DNA from: Streptomyces globisporus
GTDB taxonomy: Bacteria; Actinomycetota; Actinomycetes; Streptomycetales; Streptomycetaceae
Assembly: GCA_014649555.1 (NCBI GenBank)
Contig: BMTG01000017.1
Coordinates: 109,567-173,566 of the forward strand
Direction of reading: 5' to 3'
DNA: 64,000 nt
The notes beneath the pieces are model-generated. The model did not search any database. It had not been told where the DNA came from and saw nothing but the letters and a program-made list of their open reading frames with translations. Numbering within the stretch: the first letter of the stretch is position 1; every line of letters starts with the position of its first letter. A program made the translations under genes and the position numbers. Positions 16,612 to 26,726 of this stretch are shown one piece after another.

Positions 16612-18579
16612 TCAGGCTCCGCCCACCAGGTCCGGGGCGCGCAGCATGGCGTCCGGAATCCCCCAGGCGTCGACGAGTTCGCCGGCCAGGGGCCGGATCT
16701 TGCGGCAGAGGTCGTTCACCTCACGGGTGATCGCCTTGGAGCGCTGGACGGTCAGCCGCCCGTGCTCCATGAACCACGCCCGGTCCGCCTCGATCGTCGA
16801 CAGGGCGTACAGGTCGCACAGCAGGCCCAGGGCGACCTTGTTGCCGCCGTCGGGCAGCGTACGCATCTTCTCCACGAACGCCTCCAGCACCAGCCGTTCC
16901 ATATGGGCGCGGGCGACGGCGATGACATGGTCCTGCACCTCGGAGAAGACCGCCCCCGGATCGCGCTTTCGGTCGATGCCGCTCTTGAGCCTGCGGGCCA
17001 CCCCGGCGAGCATGTGCTCCTCGCGGTAGCGGACCATGGCGAGCTGGTACTCCGAGTCGAGCAGACCGGCTTCCTGGTCCCACTCGTCGCCGCCCGGCAG
17101 CAGATCGCGGACCCGTTCGAGCAGCTTGTGGGCCGACGTCTTCTCGATGACCGTCTCGACGGCGAGGTTGGTGACGTAGCGGACCATGCCCAGCTGGTCC
17201 AGGTCCTCGAACTCACTCGCGTAGTCGGTGAGCAGGCCCTTGGCGACGAGCTGGAGCAGGACGTGGTTGTCGCCCTCGAACGTGGTGAAGATGTCGCTGT
17301 CGGCCTTGAGCGCGGCGAAGCGGTTGACGGCGAGATAGCCGGCGCCGCCGCACGCCTCGCGGCACTCCTGGATCGCCTGGGTGGCGTGCCAGGTGGCGAG
17401 CGCCTTGGTTCCGGCGGCCCGGGCCTCCAGCAGGCGTCGCGCCTGCGCGTCGTCCTCCAGGTCGGAGAAGACGTCGTGGAGCTGGGTGCGGACGACGTCC
17501 TGGGCGAAGTGCAGTGCGTACGTACGGGCGATGAGCGGCAGCAGACGCCGCTGGTGCAGTCCGTAGTCGAGGAGCAGCTGCTCCTCCCCCTGGGGGCCGG
17601 CCGCGAACTGGCGTCGCCGCAGGGCGTACTTCGTGGCGATCGCGAGGGCGACCTTGGCGGCGTTGACCCCGGCGCCGCCGACGCTGACGCGGCCCTGCAC
17701 CAGGGTGCCGAGCATGGTGAAGAAGCGACGGTTCGGGTTGTCGATCGTGCTCTCGTAGGCGCCTTCCGGGGTGACGTCGGCGAAGCGGTTGAGCAGCGCC
17801 TCGCGGTCCACCCGCACACCGTCGAACCGGAGGCGTCCGTTGTCGACACCGTTGAGGCCCATCTTGCGGCCGTCGTCCTCGATGTGGATACCGGGCGCGG
17901 CCTCGCCGTCGACCCGGATCGGCACGACGAACGCGTGCACCCCCCGGGATTCGCCGCCCACCTCCAGCTGGGCGAAGACGACCGCCAATTCGCCGTGGCG
18001 TGCAGCGTTGCCGATGTAGTCCTTGCGCGCCTGGTCGCCCTCGGTGGTGATGACGAACTCCTGGGCGTCGGCGTCGTAGCGCGCGACGGTGCCGAGCGCC
18101 TGGACGTTGGAGCCGTGCCCGGTCTCCGTCATCGCGAAGCAGCCCATCAGCTCCCCGGTGATCAGGCCGGGGAGATGGGCGTCGTGGTGGCGTTCGGTGC
18201 CCAGATGCAGGATCGCGCCGCCGAAGAGCCCGAACTGCACCCCGACCTTCACCAGCACCGACAGGTCGCCGAAGGCGAGCGTCTCGAACGCGGCGATCGA
18301 GGCCCCGACGTCGCCGCCTCCGCCGTACCGCTTCGGGAAGCCCATGCCGGTCTGGCCCGTCGCGGCCATCTCGACCACGAGTTCGCGCACCCGCTCGCGG
18401 AACGCGTCGATGTCGAGCTCCTCGGCCTCGTCCAGCACCGAGGCGTACGTCACCAGATTGGCCCGGACCAGGTCCCGGACCTCGGCGTACTCGCCGTCGA
18501 GCACCTCGGTCAGCGCCCGGACGTCGATCTCCGGCTGCACGTACCCGCCGGTCGCGGGCGATGTTCTGTCAGTGGTCAT
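16612..18579 (-). CDS. Acyl-CoA oxidase/dehydrogenase family protein
   Basis: A 655-residue flavoprotein of fatty-acyl-CoA beta-oxidation, larger than the usual ~380-residue dehydrogenase and closer to acyl-CoA oxidases. The substrate and FAD-binding stretch GCFAMTETGHGSNVQALGTV (residues ~150-170) and the later QAIQECREACGGAGYLAVNR (~410-430) are hallmarks of the oxidase-like branch. Whether it passes electrons to oxygen or to an electron-transfer flavoprotein cannot be judged from sequence. It stands alone, next to a VOC protein on the same strand. Confidence 0.88.
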   Translation of the reverse strand: MTTDRTSPATGGYVQPEIDVRALTEVLDGEYAEVRDLVRANLVTYASVLDEAEELDIDAFRERVRELVVEMAATGQTGMGFPKRYGGGGDVGASIAAFETLAFGDLSVLVKVGVQFGLFGGAILHLGTERHHDAHLPGLITGELMGCFAMTETGHGSNVQALGTVARYDADAQEFVITTEGDQARKDYIGNAARHGELAVVFAQLEVGGESRGVHAFVVPIRVDGEAAPGIHIEDDGRKMGLNGVDNGRLRFDGVRVDREALLNRFADVTPEGAYESTIDNPNRRFFTMLGTLVQGRVSVGGAGVNAAKVALAIATKYALRRRQFAAGPQGEEQLLLDYGLHQRRLLPLIARTYALHFAQDVVRTQLHDVFSDLEDDAQARRLLEARAAGTKALATWHATQAIQECREACGGAGYLAVNRFAALKADSDIFTTFEGDNHVLLQLVAKGLLTDYASEFEDLDQLGMVRYVTNLAVETVIEKTSAHKLLERVRDLLPGGDEWDQEAGLLDSEYQLAMVRYREEHMLAGVARRLKSGIDRKRDPGAVFSEVQDHVIAVARAHMERLVLEAFVEKMRTLPDGGNKVALGLLCDLYALSTIEADRAWFMEHGRLTVQRSKAITREVNDLCRKIRPLAGELVDAWGIPDAMLRAPDLVGGA

Positions 18580-18628
18580 ACCGATTCGCTACCCCGCCCG
18601 GAGACGATCAAGCAGTCCGCGGTCCCGA

Positions 18629-19081
18629 TCAGCCCTGTCCGGCGGGCGGATCGGCCAGGATGCCTTCGAGCAGCCCCGTGGCCTGGCCGACCTCGATGAG
18701 ATAGCCGTCCGGGTCGCGCAGGTAGCAGCGGATCTCGGCCTTGCGGTCGATCGGCGGGGTCAGAAAATCGGCCCCCTTCGCACTCCACTCGCGGTAGCAG
18801 CGTTCGATGTCGGCGACGCGGATGTTCAGGAAGCTGGTCGCGGTGCCGGGATCGGTCGGCGGGTGGAGCGTGACATCGGGTTTGTCGGAGGTCGGGCCGC
18901 CACCGGGGTTCATGATCAGCCAGCTGTTCGCGAGCTTGATGATGCACGGGTTCTCGTCGAGGACCACTTCGCCGCCGAGGACGTCGGCGTAGAAGGCGCG
19001 TGCGCGGGGAACGTCCGCGACGGTGAGGAAGTGGGTGAGGAGCAGGCCCGACGCCGGTGCCGGGAGATCTTCACGGCGCAT
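18629..19081 (-). CDS. VOC-family (glyoxalase/dioxygenase-fold) protein
   Basis: A 150-residue vicinal-oxygen-chelate protein with two beta-alpha-beta modules: LLLTHFLTVADVPRARAFYA at the N-terminus and ATSFLNIRVADIERCYREWS in the second half, ending in a YLRDPDGYLIEVGQ motif that carries the last metal-ligand Glu. The substrate is unknown; candidates are small-molecule resistance or isomerase functions. ATG of MRREDLPAPASG is chosen because GGAGG lies nine bases upstream. The open frame extends 25 codons further without support. Confidence 0.83.
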   Translation of the reverse strand: MRREDLPAPASGLLLTHFLTVADVPRARAFYADVLGGEVVLDENPCIIKLANSWLIMNPGGGPTSDKPDVTLHPPTDPGTATSFLNIRVADIERCYREWSAKGADFLTPPIDRKAEIRCYLRDPDGYLIEVGQATGLLEGILADPPAGQG

Positions 19082-19310
19082 GGTGTGACGCCTCCAGACG
19101 GATGTCGACGTACCTCCCATGGTGGACCACCGGGCCGACCCCCGAAAGACGATCATGAACGGGCCGGCCCTGACGGCCGACGGGCCTTGGCCCCTGGCCA
19201 GGCCCGGCCCCCGACCGGGCCCTGCTCCTCGGCCGCGCTCCGGCCCCGGCCGCGCCCGGTCCGTCGCCGGGCCCTGCTTCCCGACCCGGTCCGGTCACGG
19301 CCGACGCAGG
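19082..19310. other. GC-rich intergenic region with overlapping inverted repeats
   Basis: About 230 bases after the sugar permease gene and before the VOC gene, rich in repeated GGCCC/GGGCC and CCGGGCC blocks (for example around 19196-19285). Several alternative hairpins are possible, consistent with transcription termination of the importer operon. No coding frame is credible. Confidence 0.4.
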
Positions 19311-20549
19311 TCAGGCGCCCGCCCGGCGCTTGTTCCAGACGTCGAAGCCGACCGCGGCCAGCAGCGCCAGGCCCTTGATCACCTGCTGCCAGTCGGTGCC
19401 GATGCCCACCAGGTTCATCCCGTTGTTGAGCACCCCGAGGACCAGCCCGCCGATGACGGCGCCCAGCACCGTGCCCACGCCGCCGCTCATGGACGCCCCT
19501 CCGATGAAGGCCGCGGCGATGGCTTCCAGCTCGAAGTTGATGCCCGCCTTGGGCGAGGCCGCGTTGAACCGCGCCGCGAACACCAGCCCGGCCAGGGCCG
19601 CCAGCATCCCCATGTTCAGGAAGACCGCGAAGGTCACCTTGCGGTCCTTGACGCCCGACAGCTTGGCCGCGGGCAGGTTGCCGCCGATCGCGTACACGTG
19701 CCGTCCCACCACCACGTTGCGCATCACGTAACCGAAGCAGACCAGCAGGACCGCGAGGACGATCAGAACTACGGGCGCGCCCTTGTAGCTGGCGAGCAGG
19801 AGCGTGGCGACCGTGATGGCGGCGACCAGGGCGACGAGTTTCAGGACGAACAGGTTCTTCGGCAGGGGCGCCAGGTCGAACTCCGCCTGCCGGGCACGGT
19901 TGCGGATCTCCTGGTTGACCACCAGGGCGATCACTCCGAGCCCGAGCAGCAGAGTCAGGTTGTGGTAGTTGGTGACGGGGCCGACCTCCGGCAGGAAGCC
20001 GTTCGCCACCTTCTGCAGCCCCTCGGGGAAGGGGCCCAGGGTCTGCCCCTGCAGGAAGATCTCCGTCAGCCCCCGGAACAGCAGCATCCCGGCCAGCGTG
20101 ACGATGAACGAGGGGATACCGACGTACGCGATGAAGAAGCCCTGGACCGCTCCCGCGGCCGCGCCGATCAGCAGGGTCACCACCACGGCGAGCGGCCAGG
20201 CGAGCTGGTGCTCCACCATCAGCACCGCCGCGACCGCGCCGACCAGGGCCGTCAGCGATCCCACGGAGAGGTCGATATGGCCGGAGATGATGACGATCAT
20301 CATGCCGATGGCGAGGATCAGGATGTAGCTGTTCTGCAGGACGAGATTGGAGACGTTGCGCGGCAGGAGCAGGTCGCCGCCCGTCCAGATCTGGAAGAGC
20401 AGCACGATGAGACCCAGCGCGAACAGCATCCCGTACTGCCGGGTGTTGCGCCGGACGCTCTCCACCAGCAGGCGCGCCACCGCCGGGGCGGCCCCGCGCG
20501 ACCCGGGGTCCGCGGCGGCCGGAGGGGTGGGGCTGAGGTCAGTGCTCAT
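19311..20549 (-). CDS. Sugar ABC transporter permease (XylH/MmsB type)
   Basis: A 412-residue membrane permease of the ribose/xylose-type importer family, with about ten to eleven helices. Typical stretches are [34 protein letters not shown] and [20 protein letters not shown]. The size and the inserted loop (residues ~225-260) fit the multi-helix permeases paired with ChvE/MmsA. Its start overlaps the end of the ATPase gene by 11 bases. Third gene of a binding-protein/ATPase/permease operon, probably importing L-arabinose given the neighbouring araBAD genes. Confidence 0.92.
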   Translation of the reverse strand: MSTDLSPTPPAAADPGSRGAAPAVARLLVESVRRNTRQYGMLFALGLIVLLFQIWTGGDLLLPRNVSNLVLQNSYILILAIGMMIVIISGHIDLSVGSLTALVGAVAAVLMVEHQLAWPLAVVVTLLIGAAAGAVQGFFIAYVGIPSFIVTLAGMLLFRGLTEIFLQGQTLGPFPEGLQKVANGFLPEVGPVTNYHNLTLLLGLGVIALVVNQEIRNRARQAEFDLAPLPKNLFVLKLVALVAAITVATLLLASYKGAPVVLIVLAVLLVCFGYVMRNVVVGRHVYAIGGNLPAAKLSGVKDRKVTFAVFLNMGMLAALAGLVFAARFNAASPKAGINFELEAIAAAFIGGASMSGGVGTVLGAVIGGLVLGVLNNGMNLVGIGTDWQQVIKGLALLAAVGFDVWNKRRAGA

Positions 20550-22173
20550 CGGTGAGTCCTTCGTGGGGTGCGGGATGCCGGGGCGCGGGGACGGCGGGGT
20601 CGTGCGTCATGTACCGCATCAGGAGCTCCTGGTCGGCCTCGGCGCGGGCGCTCTCGCCGGTGATCCGGCCGGCCGCCATCGTGTAGACGCGGTCGCACAT
20701 GCCGAGGAGTTCGGGCAGCTCGGACGAGATCATCAGGACGGCCTTGCCCTCGGCGGCGAGCCGGTCGATCACCGTGTAGATCTCGTACTTGGCGCCGACG
20801 TCGACGCCCCGGGTCGGTTCGTCCAGGATCAGGACCTCGGGCCCGGCGAGGATCCACTTGCTCAGGACGACCTTCTGCTGGTTGCCGCCGGAGAGCCGGC
20901 CCACCTGGTCGAAGACCGTGCGGGTCCGGATGTTCATGGTGCGGCGGAACTCCTCGGCGACGACGCGCTCCTGGTGTGCGTCGACCACCCCGCGCCGCGC
21001 CAGCCGGGACAGCGAGGCGAGGGAGATGTTCCGGCTGACGGAGTCCTGGAGATCGAGGCCGTAGTGCTTGCGGTCCTCCGTCACATAGGCGATGCCCGCG
21101 TCGACGGCCTCCGGCACGGTACGGGTCCGCGCCTCGGCCCCGTCCCTGAGCACCGTTCCGGAGAGGTAGCGCCCGTAGGAGCGGCCGAAGACGCTCATGG
21201 CGAGTTCGGTGCGGCCGGCGCCCATCAGCCCGGCGATGCCGACGATCTCGCCGCGCTCCACCCGCAGCGACACCCCGTCGACGACCGTGCGCTGGTGGTC
21301 GACGGGATGGCCCACGGTCCAGTCGCGGATCTCCAGGGCCGGGGCGGGGGCGGGCGGGGCCGCGCAGGGGGTGCGGTCGGGGAAGCGGCTGTCGAGGCTC
21401 CGGCCCACCATGGAGCGGATGATGCGCTCCTCCGTGGTCTCCGGGTCCTTGAGGTCGAGGGTCTCCACGGTGCGGCCGTCGCGGAGCACGGTGACGGAGT
21501 CGGCGACCTGGGAGATCTCGCCCAGCTTGTGGGAGATGATGATCGAGGTGATGCCCTGGTTCTTCAGTTCGCCGATGAGCCGCAGCAGTTGGGCGCTGTC
21601 CTCGTCGTTCAGCGCGGCGGTCGGCTCGTCGAGGATCAGCAGTCCGACGTCCTTGGCCAGCGCCTTGGCGATCTCGACCAGTTGCTGCTTGCTCACCCCT
21701 ATGTCGGCGACCCGGGTCTGCGGATGCTCGTCGAGCCCCACCCGGCGCAGGAGTTCGGCGGCCCGGCGCAGGATCTTTGACCAGGCGATGACGCCGCGCC
21801 GGGCGGGCTCATGACCCAGGAAGATGTTCTCGGCGATCGAGAGCTGGGGAACGAGAGCCAGCTCCTGATGGATGATCACGATGCCGGACCGCTCGCTGGC
21901 GCGGATGTCGCGGAACCGGCACTCCTCGCCCTCGTAGCGGATCTCTCCCTCGTAACTGCCGTGCGGGTGGACGCCGGAGAGGACCTTCATCAGCGTGGAC
22001 TTGCCCGCGCCGTTCTCGCCGCACAGCGCATGGACCTCGCCGCGGCGCACCCGCAGGTTCACCTCGCTCAGCGCCTTCACGCCGGAGAACGCCTTGCTGA
22101 TGGCCCGCATGTCGAGCACGGGGCCGTCGGCCGCGTCCCGCTCCGGGCCGGTGGTCGGGGCCTTCGGTGTCAC
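20539..22173 (-). CDS. Sugar ABC transporter, double ATPase (MmsA/XylG type)
   Basis: A 544-residue protein with two ABC modules. The first has [17 protein letters not shown] (Walker A, ~residue 50) and [11 protein letters not shown]. The second has a degenerate Walker A ([15 protein letters not shown]), the signature [14 protein letters not shown] and [13 protein letters not shown], as is normal for carbohydrate uptake type 2 ATPases. It powers the monosaccharide importer. The start is GTG, overlapping the stop of the binding-protein gene by four bases (GTGA, 22170-22173). Confidence 0.93.
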   Translation of the reverse strand: MTPKAPTTGPERDAADGPVLDMRAISKAFSGVKALSEVNLRVRRGEVHALCGENGAGKSTLMKVLSGVHPHGSYEGEIRYEGEECRFRDIRASERSGIVIIHQELALVPQLSIAENIFLGHEPARRGVIAWSKILRRAAELLRRVGLDEHPQTRVADIGVSKQQLVEIAKALAKDVGLLILDEPTAALNDEDSAQLLRLIGELKNQGITSIIISHKLGEISQVADSVTVLRDGRTVETLDLKDPETTEERIIRSMVGRSLDSRFPDRTPCAAPPAPAPALEIRDWTVGHPVDHQRTVVDGVSLRVERGEIVGIAGLMGAGRTELAMSVFGRSYGRYLSGTVLRDGAEARTRTVPEAVDAGIAYVTEDRKHYGLDLQDSVSRNISLASLSRLARRGVVDAHQERVVAEEFRRTMNIRTRTVFDQVGRLSGGNQQKVVLSKWILAGPEVLILDEPTRGVDVGAKYEIYTVIDRLAAEGKAVLMISSELPELLGMCDRVYTMAAGRITGESARAEADQELLMRYMTHDPAVPAPRHPAPHEGLTDEH

Positions 22174-23279
22174 CGCAGGTCCTCGGCCTTCAGGTAGCCC
22201 GAGTCCACGAGCACTGACCGGTAGTTGGACTTGTCCACGCTGACCGGCGGCAGCAGATGCGCGGGGACGACCTTCTTCCCGTTGTCGTACGTCGTTGTGT
22301 CGTTGGTCTCCGGCTTCTTCCCGTCCAGGACCGCTCCGACCATGTCGGACGCCACCTGGGCAAGGGCGCGGGTGTCCTTGTAGACGGTCTGGGTCTGCTC
22401 GCCCGCGATGATCGACTTCACGGAGGCGGCCTCCGCGTCCTGGCCGGTGACGACCGGCAGGGGCTTGGCGGAGCTGCCGTAGTCGTCGGACTTGAGGGCC
22501 GACAGGATGCCGATGGAGATGCCGTCGTACGGGGAGAGGACCGCGTCGACCCGGGCGCTGGAGTACGTGGAGGTGAGCAGGTCGTCCATCCGCTTCTGGG
22601 CGGTGCCGCCGTCCCAGCGCAGGGTGGTGACCTGGTTGAGGCGGGTCTGCCCGGAGCGGACGACGAGGCGTTTGTCGTCGATGTAGGGCTTCAGCACCTT
22701 CATGGCGCCGTTGAAGAAGTACTTGGTGTTGTTGTCGTCGTTGGAGCCCGCGAACAGCTCGATGTTGAAGGGGCCCTCGTCCGGCCGGTCCTTCAGTTCG
22801 AGCTTGTCGACGATGTAGCCCGCCTGGAGTTCCCCGACCTTCTCGTTGTCGAAGGAGGCGTAGTAGTCGACGTGGTCGGAGCCGAGGATCAGCCGGTCGT
22901 AGGAGATGACGGGGATGTCGGCGTCGGCTGCCTGCTGGAGGACGTTGGAGAGGGCCTCGCCGTTGATCGCGGCGATGACCAGGGCGTCCACCCCCTGGGT
23001 GATCATGTTCTCGATCTGGGAGACCTGCTGGTCGGGGTCGTCCTCGCCGTACTGGAGCGTGGTCCGGAACCCCGCCTTCTTCAGGCTGGCCGTCATGTTC
23101 CTGCCGTCGGCTATCCAGCGTTCGGACGACTTGGTCGGCATCGCGATGCCGATGGTCCGGGCGTCGTCCCCGGACTTCTCACGGCTTCCGCCCTCGCTGT
23201 TCTGACCGCAGGCGGTCAGGAGGAGGGCGCACGCGGTCGCGGCGGCGAGGAGCGGAAGAGCGGCTCGTCGGTTCGTCAT
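22170..23279 (-). CDS. Sugar-binding lipoprotein (ChvE type)
   Basis: A 369-residue lipoprotein: signal peptide with lipobox LLTACG, then a periplasmic-binding fold of the multiple-sugar ChvE group ([55 protein letters not shown]). It captures the sugar outside the membrane for the co-transcribed ATPase and permease. An open frame extends 63 codons further upstream but lacks coding character, and the signal peptide fixes the start. Transcription probably comes from the region carrying a LacI-type operator at 23441. Confidence 0.93.
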   Translation of the reverse strand: MTNRRAALPLLAAATACALLLTACGQNSEGGSREKSGDDARTIGIAMPTKSSERWIADGRNMTASLKKAGFRTTLQYGEDDPDQQVSQIENMITQGVDALVIAAINGEALSNVLQQAADADIPVISYDRLILGSDHVDYYASFDNEKVGELQAGYIVDKLELKDRPDEGPFNIELFAGSNDDNNTKYFFNGAMKVLKPYIDDKRLVVRSGQTRLNQVTTLRWDGGTAQKRMDDLLTSTYSSARVDAVLSPYDGISIGILSALKSDDYGSSAKPLPVVTGQDAEAASVKSIIAGEQTQTVYKDTRALAQVASDMVGAVLDGKKPETNDTTTYDNGKKVVPAHLLPPVSVDKSNYRSVLVDSGYLKAEDLR

Positions 23280-23440
23280 GGTCGTTACCTGGCATTCCCG
23301 TCGTTGGGGCGGCTCTGAGGGGCAGGGCGTCGGTGCGGGGCGTCGGGGCGGCTCTGGGCAGGGGTGCGAAGCCGACGGGCCCCGTCGTCGCGGCGCTCGC
23401 GGGCGCCGTCGACCGGGGATCCGACCACCGGCCACTGGAT

Positions 23441-23454
23441 TGTTAGCGCTCACA
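23441..23454. promoter_or_regulatory. LacI-family operator (importer/regulator region)
   Basis: TGTTAGCGCTCACA, a near-perfect palindrome with the CG centre typical of LacI-family sites. It lies between the divergent importer operon and the lacI-type gene. It shares TGTTAGCGCT with the perfect operator at 24797, so one regulator probably controls uptake and catabolism together. Confidence 0.82.
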
Positions 23455-23569
23455 CACGTCGGGGGCAAGAGGCGTTAAGCTGTTTCTCGAATTCGAGGTG
23501 GGCCCGTCGCCCTCGCGGGGCGTCCCGCGGCCTGGCCGGGCCGCGGCCGTCGTCCGGAGGAAGCAAGGC

Positions 23570-24616
23570 ATGACCCGCCCCACCGAGGCCCTCCGCCCAC
23601 CGACCATGGCGGATGTCGCCCGGGAGGCGGGGGTCTCCCACCAGACCGTGTCCCGGGTGCTCAGCGGCCATCCCAACGTCCGGGCCACCACGCGCGAGCA
23701 GGTGACGGCCGCGATCGAACGGCTCGGCTACCGCCGCAACTCCGCGGCCCGGGCGCTGGTGACCCGGCGTTCGCGGACCATCGGCGTGATCGCGGTCGAC
23801 CCGACGCTCTACGGCCCCGCGAGCACCCTGGCCGGCCTGCAGGAAGCAGCGCGCGACGAGGGGTATCTGGTCTCGACGGTCACCCTGCGCAGCGGCGGCG
23901 GCCACGCGCTGGAGGACGCGCTCGACCATCTGGCGGCCTGGGGCGTCGAGGGCGCCGTCGCCATCACCCCCCAGCGCTCCAGTGTGCAGGCCCTGGCCCG
24001 GCTGGCCCCGCCGTTTCCCGTCGTCACGGTGGAAGGCAGCCATGGGCTCGACATCCCCGGCGTCTCCCTCGACCAGGAGCTGGGCGCCCGCCTCGTCACC
24101 GAACACCTCCTGGCCACCGGCCACGAGACGGTCTGGCATGTGGCGGGCCCCGAGGACTGGCTGGAGAGCGCCGCGCGCACCGAGGGCTGGCGTGCCGTGC
24201 TGGAGGAGCACGGGATCCGTCCGCCGCGCGTACTGCGGGGCGACTGGAGCCCGCTGTCCGGCTACCACGCCGGGCAGGAGCTGGCGGGGCTGGCCCTGGC
24301 GGGGCGGGGCGCGGCGCCGGTGACGGCAGCCTTCGTCGCCAACGACCAGATGGCGCTGGGGGTTCTGCGCGCCCTGCGGGAGGCGGGCATCCGCACCCCG
24401 CAGCAGGTGGCCGTCGCGGGTTTCGACGACATTCCCGAGGCGGGGTTCTTCCCTCCCCCACTGACGACCGTGCGCCAGGACTTCACGGCCATCGGCCGCC
24501 GGAGCATCCAGCTGCTGCTGGAGCACATCGAGGGCACCGCGGCGGGCGTGGAGCACGTCGTGGTGGAGCCGCAGCTCATCGTCCGGGCGAGCACCCGCTC
24601 CCAGGACGGCGCCTGA
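23570..24616 (+). CDS. LacI-family transcriptional regulator, probably of L-arabinose genes
   Basis: A 348-residue repressor. The N-terminal helix-turn-helix with hinge reads TMADVAREAGVSHQTVSRVL. The C-terminal sugar-binding lobe contains VAGFDDIPEAGFFPPPLTTV. ATG of MTRPTEALRP is chosen because GGAGGA lies eight bases upstream; the open frame runs on by 24 codons. Flanked by the divergent importer and downstream araBAD, with matching palindromes on both sides, it is the likely arabinose repressor. The name araR would be reasonable but is not proven. Confidence 0.88.
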   Translation: MTRPTEALRPPTMADVAREAGVSHQTVSRVLSGHPNVRATTREQVTAAIERLGYRRNSAARALVTRRSRTIGVIAVDPTLYGPASTLAGLQEAARDEGYLVSTVTLRSGGGHALEDALDHLAAWGVEGAVAITPQRSSVQALARLAPPFPVVTVEGSHGLDIPGVSLDQELGARLVTEHLLATGHETVWHVAGPEDWLESAARTEGWRAVLEEHGIRPPRVLRGDWSPLSGYHAGQELAGLALAGRGAAPVTAAFVANDQMALGVLRALREAGIRTPQQVAVAGFDDIPEAGFFPPPLTTVRQDFTAIGRRSIQLLLEHIEGTAAGVEHVVVEPQLIVRASTRSQDGA

Positions 24617-24750
24617 GCCGTACGCCGCACCGGGCATCCGTACGGCACGCCGCTCCGGAATCCGTACAGCATTCCGGCACCCGTGCGGCACGCCGCCCCG
24701 GGAATCCGTGCCGTACGCCGCTCCGGAATCCGTACAGCACGCTCCAGGAA
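24617..24750 (+). repeat. Degenerate ~24-base tandem repeats after the LacI gene
   Basis: A run of imperfect units built from CGTACGGCACGCC plus GCTCCGGAATC. The phrase GCCGCTCCGGAATCCGTACAGC occurs twice, around 24649 and 24717, with degraded copies between. Noncoding. It fills the gap between the regulator stop and the ara operator. Confidence 0.6.
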
Positions 24751-24796
24751 GTCCCGACTCACGCCACTCCGAGAGCCCGAGCCTCTTGCTTCCGGT

Positions 24797-24816
24797 GATT
24801 GTTAGCGCTAACAATC
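24797..24816. promoter_or_regulatory. Perfect 20-base LacI-type operator before araB
   Basis: GATTGTTAGCGCTAACAATC is a perfect palindrome, centred 61 bases before the araB GTG. The core TGTTAGCGCTAACA is a standard LacI-family site. It should place araB-araA-araD under the neighbouring regulator. Confidence 0.88.
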
Positions 24817-24867
24817 AGGGGGCGGTGACGCTCCCCGCACCCACTCCCGCAGCAGAGAGTCTCGCTC

Positions 24868-26604
24868 GTGACCCCTCAGCCCGCATCCCCCGGCGACCTT
24901 CCCGCCGACTCTCCCGGCAGCCCCCTCGACGGCCGGCCCGACGTCTGCACGGTCGGCGTCGACTTCGGCACGCTCTCGGCGCGTGCCGTCGTCGTCCGTG
25001 TCCGCGACGGTGCGGAGCTCGGCTCCGCCGTGCACGCCTACCGCAACGGCGTCATCGACCGCAGCCTTCCGGGCTCGGGCACTCCCCTGCCCCCGGACTG
25101 GGCCCTCCAGGACCCGCGCGACTGGCGGGAGGCGCTCCGTACCGCCGTACCGGAAGCGCTCGCGGCAGCAGAGGTAGACCCGTCCCGGGTCATCGGTATC
25201 GGCACCGACTTCACCTCCTGCACGGTGCTGCCGACCACGGCGGACGGTGTTCCGCTGGCCGAGCAGCCCGCCTGGGCGGACCGCCCCCACGCCTGGCCGA
25301 AGCTCTGGAAGCACCACGCGGCCCAGGACCAGGCCGACCGCATCAACGCCCTGGCGCATCAGCGGGGCGAGCCCTGGATCCGGCGGTACGGCGGCCGGAT
25401 CTCCGCCGAGTGGCAGTATGCGAAGGCGCTCCAGGTCCTCGAAGAGGATCCGCGGGTGTACGCCGCCTGCGCCCGCTGGATCGAGGCGGCCGACTGGATC
25501 GTCTGGCAGCTGACCGGCACCGAGTCGCGCAACACATGCACCGCGGGCTACAAGGGCATCCACCAGGACGGCTCCTACCCCTCGCCCGCCTATCTCGCCG
25601 GCCTCCACCCGGACTTCGCGGATTTCCCCGCCACCCGGCTCGACCATCCGCTGCTCCCCCTCGGCTCCCGCGCCGGGACCGTGACCGCCGAAGCGGCGGC
25701 CCTCACCGGGCTCAGGCCGGGCACCCCGGTCGCCGTGGGGAACGTCGACGCCCATGTCACGGCCCCGGCGGCCGGGGCGGTGGAGAACGGGCACCTGCTC
25801 GCCATCATGGGCACCTCCACCTGCCATGTCGTCAACAGCGACGAATTGGCCGACGTCCCCGGGGTCTGCGGGGTGGTCGACGGGGGCATCGTGGCGGGAG
25901 CTTACGGCTACGAGGCCGGACAGAGCGGGGTGGGCGACATCTTCGCCTGGTGGCTGCGCCAGGGCGTGCCCGACGACTACCGCGCCGCCGCCGAGGCAGC
26001 CGGCGAGGACCTGCATGAGCACCTGTCCCGGCTCAGCGCCGAGCAGCCGGTCGGGGCGCACGGCCTGGTCGCGCTCGACTGGATGAACGGCAACCGCTCC
26101 CCGCTCGTCGACCACCATCTCTCCGGGGTCCTGGTCGGCCTCACCCTCGACACCCGTCCCGAGGACGTCTACCGCGCCCTGCTGGAGGCGACCGCCTTCG
26201 GCACCCGCGTCATCGTCGAGGCCCTGGAGGAACACGGTGTGCCCGTCACGGAGTTCATCGCGGCGGGCGGGCTCAAGAAGAACCCGCTGCTCATGCGGAT
26301 CTACGCCGACGTCCTGCGCCGCCCCGTGTCGCTCGCCACCTCCGACCAGGGCCCCGCGCTCGGTTCGGCGATCCACGCGGCGGTGGCGGCCGGGGCGTAC
26401 CCGGACGTCCGCGCGGCCGCCGCCCGCATGGGCGGCGTCGAGCGGAACGCCCATCTCCCCGACCCGGACAACGCCGACGTCTACGACGAGCTGTACGCCG
26501 AATACCGCGCGCTGCACGACCACTTCGGCACCGGTGGCGATCTCCTGCTGCACCGGCTGCGCAGGCTCCGCAACCGCGCCAGGGCCCACGGGACCGCGCG
26601 CTGA
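24868..26604 (+). CDS. araB: L-ribulokinase
   Basis: A 578-residue FGGY kinase that phosphorylates L-ribulose to L-ribulose 5-phosphate, the second step of arabinose breakdown. It shows [15 protein letters not shown] (phosphate loop), [12 protein letters not shown], the substrate region and the late signatures [13 protein letters not shown] and [20 protein letters not shown]. The start is GTG. Length fits ribulokinases (~550-570) rather than xylulokinases (~480-500). Followed by araA after 122 bases that include a tandem repeat. Confidence 0.95.
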   Translation: MTPQPASPGDLPADSPGSPLDGRPDVCTVGVDFGTLSARAVVVRVRDGAELGSAVHAYRNGVIDRSLPGSGTPLPPDWALQDPRDWREALRTAVPEALAAAEVDPSRVIGIGTDFTSCTVLPTTADGVPLAEQPAWADRPHAWPKLWKHHAAQDQADRINALAHQRGEPWIRRYGGRISAEWQYAKALQVLEEDPRVYAACARWIEAADWIVWQLTGTESRNTCTAGYKGIHQDGSYPSPAYLAGLHPDFADFPATRLDHPLLPLGSRAGTVTAEAAALTGLRPGTPVAVGNVDAHVTAPAAGAVENGHLLAIMGTSTCHVVNSDELADVPGVCGVVDGGIVAGAYGYEAGQSGVGDIFAWWLRQGVPDDYRAAAEAAGEDLHEHLSRLSAEQPVGAHGLVALDWMNGNRSPLVDHHLSGVLVGLTLDTRPEDVYRALLEATAFGTRVIVEALEEHGVPVTEFIAAGGLKKNPLLMRIYADVLRRPVSLATSDQGPALGSAIHAAVAAGAYPDVRAAAARMGGVERNAHLPDPDNADVYDELYAEYRALHDHFGTGGDLLLHRLRRLRNRARAHGTAR

Positions 26605-26610
26605 CCTCCA

Positions 26611-26702
26611 GCGCACCTCGCGCCACACCAAACACCGCCCCGCGCACCTCGCGCCACACCAAACACCGCCCCGCGCACCCTGCGCCACCCACACGCTGCC
26701 CC
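26611..26702 (+). repeat. 31-base tandem repeat between araB and araA
   Basis: Two identical 31-base units (26611-26641 and 26642-26672, beginning GCGCACCTCGCGCCACACCA) followed by a diverged 30-base third copy (26673-26702). It ends 24 bases before the araA ATG and lies in the untranslated spacer. Confidence 0.9.
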
Positions 26703-26726
26703 GCACCCCGACCAGGGAGTATCTCC

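Noticed and set aside
16468-18699. 743-codon open frame antisense to the acyl-CoA gene
   Set aside because: Mirror of a well supported flavoprotein gene.
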